From NCBI GenBank assembly GCA_028023455.1, contig JAQFVV010012405.1, positions 6,287,334 to 6,351,333 on the forward strand: a stretch of 64,000 nucleotides of DNA. Reading direction: 5' to 3'. Positions 59,101 to 64,000 of this stretch are shown in pieces. Position 1 is the first letter of the stretch; each line of letters begins with the position of its first letter. The position numbers were made by a program, and so were the translations under genes. This DNA comes from Epiperipatus broadwayi (lineage: Eukaryota > Onychophora > Udeonychophora > Euonychophora > Peripatidae). A model generated the notes under the pieces. That model saw nothing but the letters and a program-made list of their open reading frames with translations. It did not search any database and was not told where the DNA came from.

Positions 59101-60930
59101 CAGATAAATTAGTTTCAATATTTATGGTATAATAATATACCATTAGTTTAAATAAAGCCATATAATTACTTTAACATTTTTACGGTTAAATAATAGTTTA
59201 TCAATAGACTTAAGATTAGAATCATTTTAAAACTAGACAATATAATTAATCATTAAATATATTTTTTACAGTATTCTAAAATATTAGTAAGGAGTTCAAT
59301 TAATTATAATCAAGGTTAAAAGATGGAGATTTGCTAATTTTATGAAAATATCTCTACTGATAATACAGAATCTCATTGATTTATTGATTTACTATCAGCC
59401 CCTTGATGAAAAGTTTATAAATTAACTAGTAAGAACTTGGAGAGGGAAATTATTTTTAAATGAACATGGAGATCATTTCCAACTATCAAAGAAACATCTG
59501 TTATTTAAAGTATATAAATTATTTGTAATTTATTATTTTCTATAGTGAAAAGTATGAATTAGTTATGGTTGTTAATTAATAAAGTATGGAATAAATTTTA
59601 AAGTCCCCTTCACTCACAAAAGGACACACTAACCACCAGCCAATAATTTGAAAACTGAAGTTCATGAACAAGACCAAGATTAAAGCAAGAAAATGACTAC
59701 CAAGGTTAAGTTAAATCATAAGAAAGTCAAGAAATTTGTAATCATTAATTTTCATAAATTACCTTATAATTGTTTTATCCATAACAGCCATAAAATATGT
59801 AAGAAATGTTGCTATTATAAACTTAAATTATGATAGAAAGTGGTTTTGGACCTTTCCCCAATAGGAGAAAATTACAAGTGAACTATATTATATTAAAGGT
59901 TATATGATTTTAATTGCTATGTAATTCTCCTGGTGCACACATAAAATATTTTTATTAAAATGGAAAGCTATTTTAAGCTAGACATATATGCCATTAATTT
60001 TTACTTAACGCTACAGAATATGCAGGAAATAATTAAATTATTTTATTATGTTTAAAATTAATAATAATAACAACTCATATCAGTCTAAGTTTCATTAATT
60101 ATGAATGAATAAACTATTAATGCTAGAGTCTCAGAAATACATTTACTGAAATTCCTTATATTAACTGTCATAAATTACCTCAAACTTACCAGAAAATCCA
60201 GATATGACTTTACTTAACTGTAGTGGAATTGTCATTATTATTCAATAAAATAATATTATCTGCCAATATTATCTCAGTTTACCTTAATCCCAAATTGGTA
60301 GTTTGTTATATTAATAATAATGTCAATTTTAAAAGTACAGTAGGATATTTATTGGATAGCTGAATTATGCATTGAAATTAAATAATTATATACTGCAATA
60401 ATATTTTAAATCAACGTTCATCTTCAGTGTTGCATTTTCTTCCAGTTTAAAATTTAAAAAAAAAAAAGAGATTGTAATTAGTTAATGATTTGGCAATTCC
60501 TCTATGATTCATAATAATTGAGTAATAAATGTTTCTTGAAGCATCCAAAATATTATGATTCTAATAAATACATTGAAGGTGCATATTTACGAATGTTTGT
60601 GATAAATAACCAAATTTATAATGATGATATTATGAAAGAAATTTATAATGACGATATTATAAAAGATAATCTTCCACACTTATTAGGTATTTGAAGTTTA
60701 AAGCAGAAGTTGATGCTTTTCTATAATTCCATTGGCATATTCACAGGAGGGGAGAAATAGTTTAATCACAATATTTACAGAAGAAAAATGCAGTGAGAAA
60801 TGCAAAAGTAATCACAATGTTATTAAAAAGCAAAGAACATTACAAGGCCTTCAAAATAATTATGCAGTTTAAATTGTTGAATTCAAATTTTTTTTTCTTC
60901 ACAGAAGAAATATGAAAAAAATTATTTAAT
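56120..60930. other. AT-rich DNA, no genes
   Basis: Short frames only (70-81 codons) without domain signal. A small AAT run lies at 58658-58671, and a 27-bp imperfect duplication (atttataatgaYgatattat) at 60613-60663. Confidence 0.55.
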
Positions 60931-60934
60931 AATA

Positions 60935-61065
<131 letters not shown>

Positions 61066-61339
61066 TATTGTGTATTCTATTATAATCTTATGTTTATTTA
61101 ATATTCATAAGTGTTTGCAGTCAACTTGCTCATAAAACAAAAGGGATCTGAAGTAACGTTTATATTTAAATGTATATTTTTGTTAAAAACTGACACAAGT
61201 AAGTAAAATCATTTAAGATAAAATTTTATTATGTCATTTTTTTTGTTGCTTGATTAATAAAACTGCCATTATAAAAAAAGCACTGAAGATACAATTCAAT
61301 TGTGATTGAATCTAAGCATATTTAATATTTTATTAGATA

Positions 61340-62287
61340 CACCTGGGTCTCATTTTACGTGGATTTATTTAACGCGATTTTGAAGTTACGCGATTCATGT
61401 TTCTTTGGAAGTCAAACTCTGATATGCACTATTACTTTAAATAATAAATTTTGCGCACTTACATCATATTGAAAGTAATAGCACATTATTGGAATTTGAC
61501 TTTCATCTTAGTAATTTCAATATTTTCAGTGCTTTATAATAGTAAGATTTTATGCAATAATGAAATTAAAATCATGATTTCCACATTTTATGTATACACA
61601 CATTAAATTTTACAAGATTATAATGTAAATTTGTTCAAACATTGTGCGTGTTAATTTTGCATTTTAAATCACATTCTGTTTTTGCTTTTTAAAAAAGAAC
61701 GTAATCAATTATTAATCATTTAGTGTCCGCAAGTTTATTTTTAAAAGGTGAGTAATAGCAGTGGGCACAATTAAATTTGACAATTAAAAATTAAAATCTG
61801 ATTTTTAATTGTAATTAACAATTTAAAAATTACTTAAGGTGACCTGAAATTAATGTGATGTGAAGTTGGCGCTAGTTGTATTTCCTCTTGTGAAGAATCT
61901 GATTTTTTACCAGTTTGCAAACGAACCTGTTTATCGGCAAATAGCGATAATAATTAAAACATGTATAAAAAAATGTAAATTACTGTACTGTAAATTATGC
62001 ATAAAAATATATTATTTTGAATAAAATTAAATATTATAGTTAAAAAAAGTTTGTCTTGTATCAATTTTTTTCAAATTTGAAATTTTTTATTAGTCATATT
62101 TTATTTCCTTATTTTTTTTTTTGCGCGAATTTTAAAGTAATTTTATGTTGGTGCTTTGCTTTTACGCGATTTTTGAAAAATCACAGTCCATATCCCCCCT
62201 TTTTTAAGGTAAGTTACGTCTATTTTTGCACGATTTCGTTTGCATGTGTTTTCTGAGGAACCTATCACGTAAAATGAGACCCAGGTG
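61340..62287. mobile_element. Tigger/pogo-like non-autonomous DNA element
   Basis: Perfect 22-bp terminal inverted repeats (CACCTGGGTCTCATTTTACG plus TG, and mirror) flanked by TA on both sides, the target duplication of the Tc1/mariner/pogo superfamily. The start ...TCATTTTACG followed by repeated acgcgatttt words recalls Tigger ends. 948 bp with no transposase frame (the 66-codon frame at 62056 is not one). The GCG-containing ends stand out from the AT-rich surroundings. Confidence 0.75.
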
Positions 62288-62289
62288 TA

Positions 62290-63870
62290 TTGTATTCTCC
62301 AACTAGTTACTACTAATAGTTATTACTCATTAGGAATTGCTTTCAAGTCAATTACTATTTTAATTTCCACAGATTAATTGATGACTATATTCTGTTTTGT
62401 TTGGTGTTCACACTTATGAGATAGACATGGTTTATTTGTGAGATTTGATTGTTGCCATGTTAGATAATCACAACATAATGTGTTGTCATGCTTGTTATTT
62501 ATTTTTATATCTATGTCATCTCACATGAAATGTACATTTTTCTTTACTCTCCATGGTAGTGTGATTATTTTGGGTGGATGGTGTAGATGCCCATGGACTT
62601 TTGAGCTAATTAAGGTCTATACTGTTACAAAGAATTTTGCATATTTTCTTAAATAATGGATTAACCACCCGGTTTCTCCTCATATTCCTATAGGTGTTCC
62701 ATATAGTGGCACCTGAACATCAGAACATCCATGGTCATGGAATGACCATGATCTAGGTTACCTACTTGTCTGTCTTGGCTCACCACTGTTATTCTTATGG
62801 TTATATAGCATATGACATTAATTCTTGATGTTTTAATATTTAGTGGCAATAAAATCATCCTTGGAAAGATTAATTAGATCTGTGAACCATGTTAGCATTA
62901 GGCAAATGATGATACCAAATAGTAATATCTTTGTTAAGTATTAATTTATAATACTATATTATTGTATCAGTTTATTATCGGCTCAAATTGATATCAAATG
63001 TACATACAGTATTTATTGTTTGTTATTCTTAGTTAAGTATTAGTAAACTAAAATTTTCATTTGTGTTATAGAAAAGTTTTATAATAGGATATTTGGGAAC
63101 CAAATGTTAGAGTGGCACTGATTTATTTGAGGTAGATTTGAGCTGTAATACCAGTCCCACATCTTAAGTAAATAGAAATTAGGAAGTTATATAATCCTTT
63201 TCCAATAATGAAATAAATATAATTATCGATGCCTTAAGGAATATTCATTATCTTAAAAGTACCTAGTATTAAGTAGTGTCAGCCTACCATTCGATAAATA
63301 GCAACCTTGTGATTATCTTATTTGTATTTTAATTTTGATATAGAAATTTAATAAACCTATACATGGTAAACAAAATTTAATAAATTTGTAATAAGCTAGA
63401 AAAATGTAAATTAAAAGAATAAGTGTAAATAATGATAATACTGTAAAATGTAATGATGTATTATAATTTTGATTTTTGATTTAAGGAGGTATTCTTAAGT
63501 GAGTATTAAAGTCATGCTAATAAGTTGTTTTTTTTAAAATAAAATTTCCTTTTGATTAATTTGATAAAGCTATTTTTTTTAAATGTGTAAATATTAATTG
63601 TAAATAAATTGTATTTTGGAAATTAATTAAGTTGTCAATAACCTTATTGCTAAACACTATCCATATTATTATTGCTATCACCATGTCATTACTCAAAACT
63701 ATTAATTTTATTATATGTTCAACATGTCACTAATAAATTTTACTAAACTCCTATATTTGGAGCATATAAAATTTTATCATTGACTGATTAAAATATTGTG
63801 GGTACTATGCAGAGATTCTATTTTGAAATGATATCTTAAAAACCAATATTTGATTTTAAATACTAATATC
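62290..63870. other. AT-rich DNA, no genes
   Basis: Slightly less AT-rich at 62.6-62.8 kb; no frame, splice-bounded exon or repeat family recognised. Confidence 0.5.
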
Positions 63871-63877
63871 TTAATAA

Positions 63878-63969
63878 ATTGTAAAATACAATCATTCACT
63901 AAACTTAGTCATATCGATCAAAAATTGTAAGATACAATCATTCACTAAACTTAGTCATACCAATCAAAG
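63878..63969. repeat. 46-bp tandem duplication
   Basis: Two units starting attgtaaRatacaatcattc at 63878 and 63924, differing at a few positions. Confidence 0.85.
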
Positions 63970-64000
63970 AGATCAAATTTGAATTGTTCTTAGATGATGT

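Overview
This is a very AT-rich (about one quarter GC by eye), gene-poor stretch of a nuclear animal genome. No host protein-coding gene, exon series or intact tRNA could be supported. Nearly all short open frames are chance readings of AT-rich DNA or pieces of transposons. RTE-type LINEs, Penelope-like (PLE) remnants, tRNA-derived SINEs, a Tigger-like DNA element and many microsatellites indicate an invertebrate metazoan, for example an arthropod or mollusc; the window does not decide which.

Layout. 0-13 kb: mostly plain AT-rich DNA with a tRNA-like SINE piece, a decayed PLE reading (minus strand), an inverted-repeat element (E1) and a decayed LINE. 13.4-15.1 kb: composite inverted-repeat element B1 and MITE F1. 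19.4-21.6 kb: an LTR-like block with a TATA box and possible 4-bp target duplication. 22.4-24.3 kb: a nest of RTE remnant, family E fragment, family D element and a second LINE remnant. 34.7-38 kb: the only near-intact element, an RTE LINE with endonuclease and reverse transcriptase split by one frameshift in an A run. 38.5-56 kb: a dense set of inverted-repeat elements (families A, B, C, E, G, H), a PLE GIY-YIG endonuclease pseudogene, SINEs and a tRNA-Gly fragment. 61.3-62.3 kb: a 948-bp Tigger/pogo-like element.

Main result. Several unrelated-looking families share one architecture: a long, sometimes perfect, hairpin; a one-sided tail of about 34-52 bp outside one arm; and 12-15 bp target-site duplications. 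These are not the features of ordinary TIR transposons but match descriptions of Penelope-like retroelements. Families D and B also carry a segment that folds by eye as a minimal type-I hammerhead ribozyme: CTGATGA core, short stem II, GAA, a self-complementary stem III, C17, and a stem I that closes. Stems I and III differ in sequence between D and B yet still pair. In D two ribozymes are 369 bp apart in direct repeat, and a third, inverted copy ends at the predicted cleavage site. Weaker hammerhead-like cores lie in families C, G, H and near 26.1 kb. I infer a population of non-autonomous, hammerhead-bearing, PLE-mobilised (retrozyme-like) hairpin elements. PLE coding remnants near 0.5-1.1 kb and 43.4-43.8 kb show that such a machinery existed in this genome. 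All structures were read by eye and no folding or database search was run.
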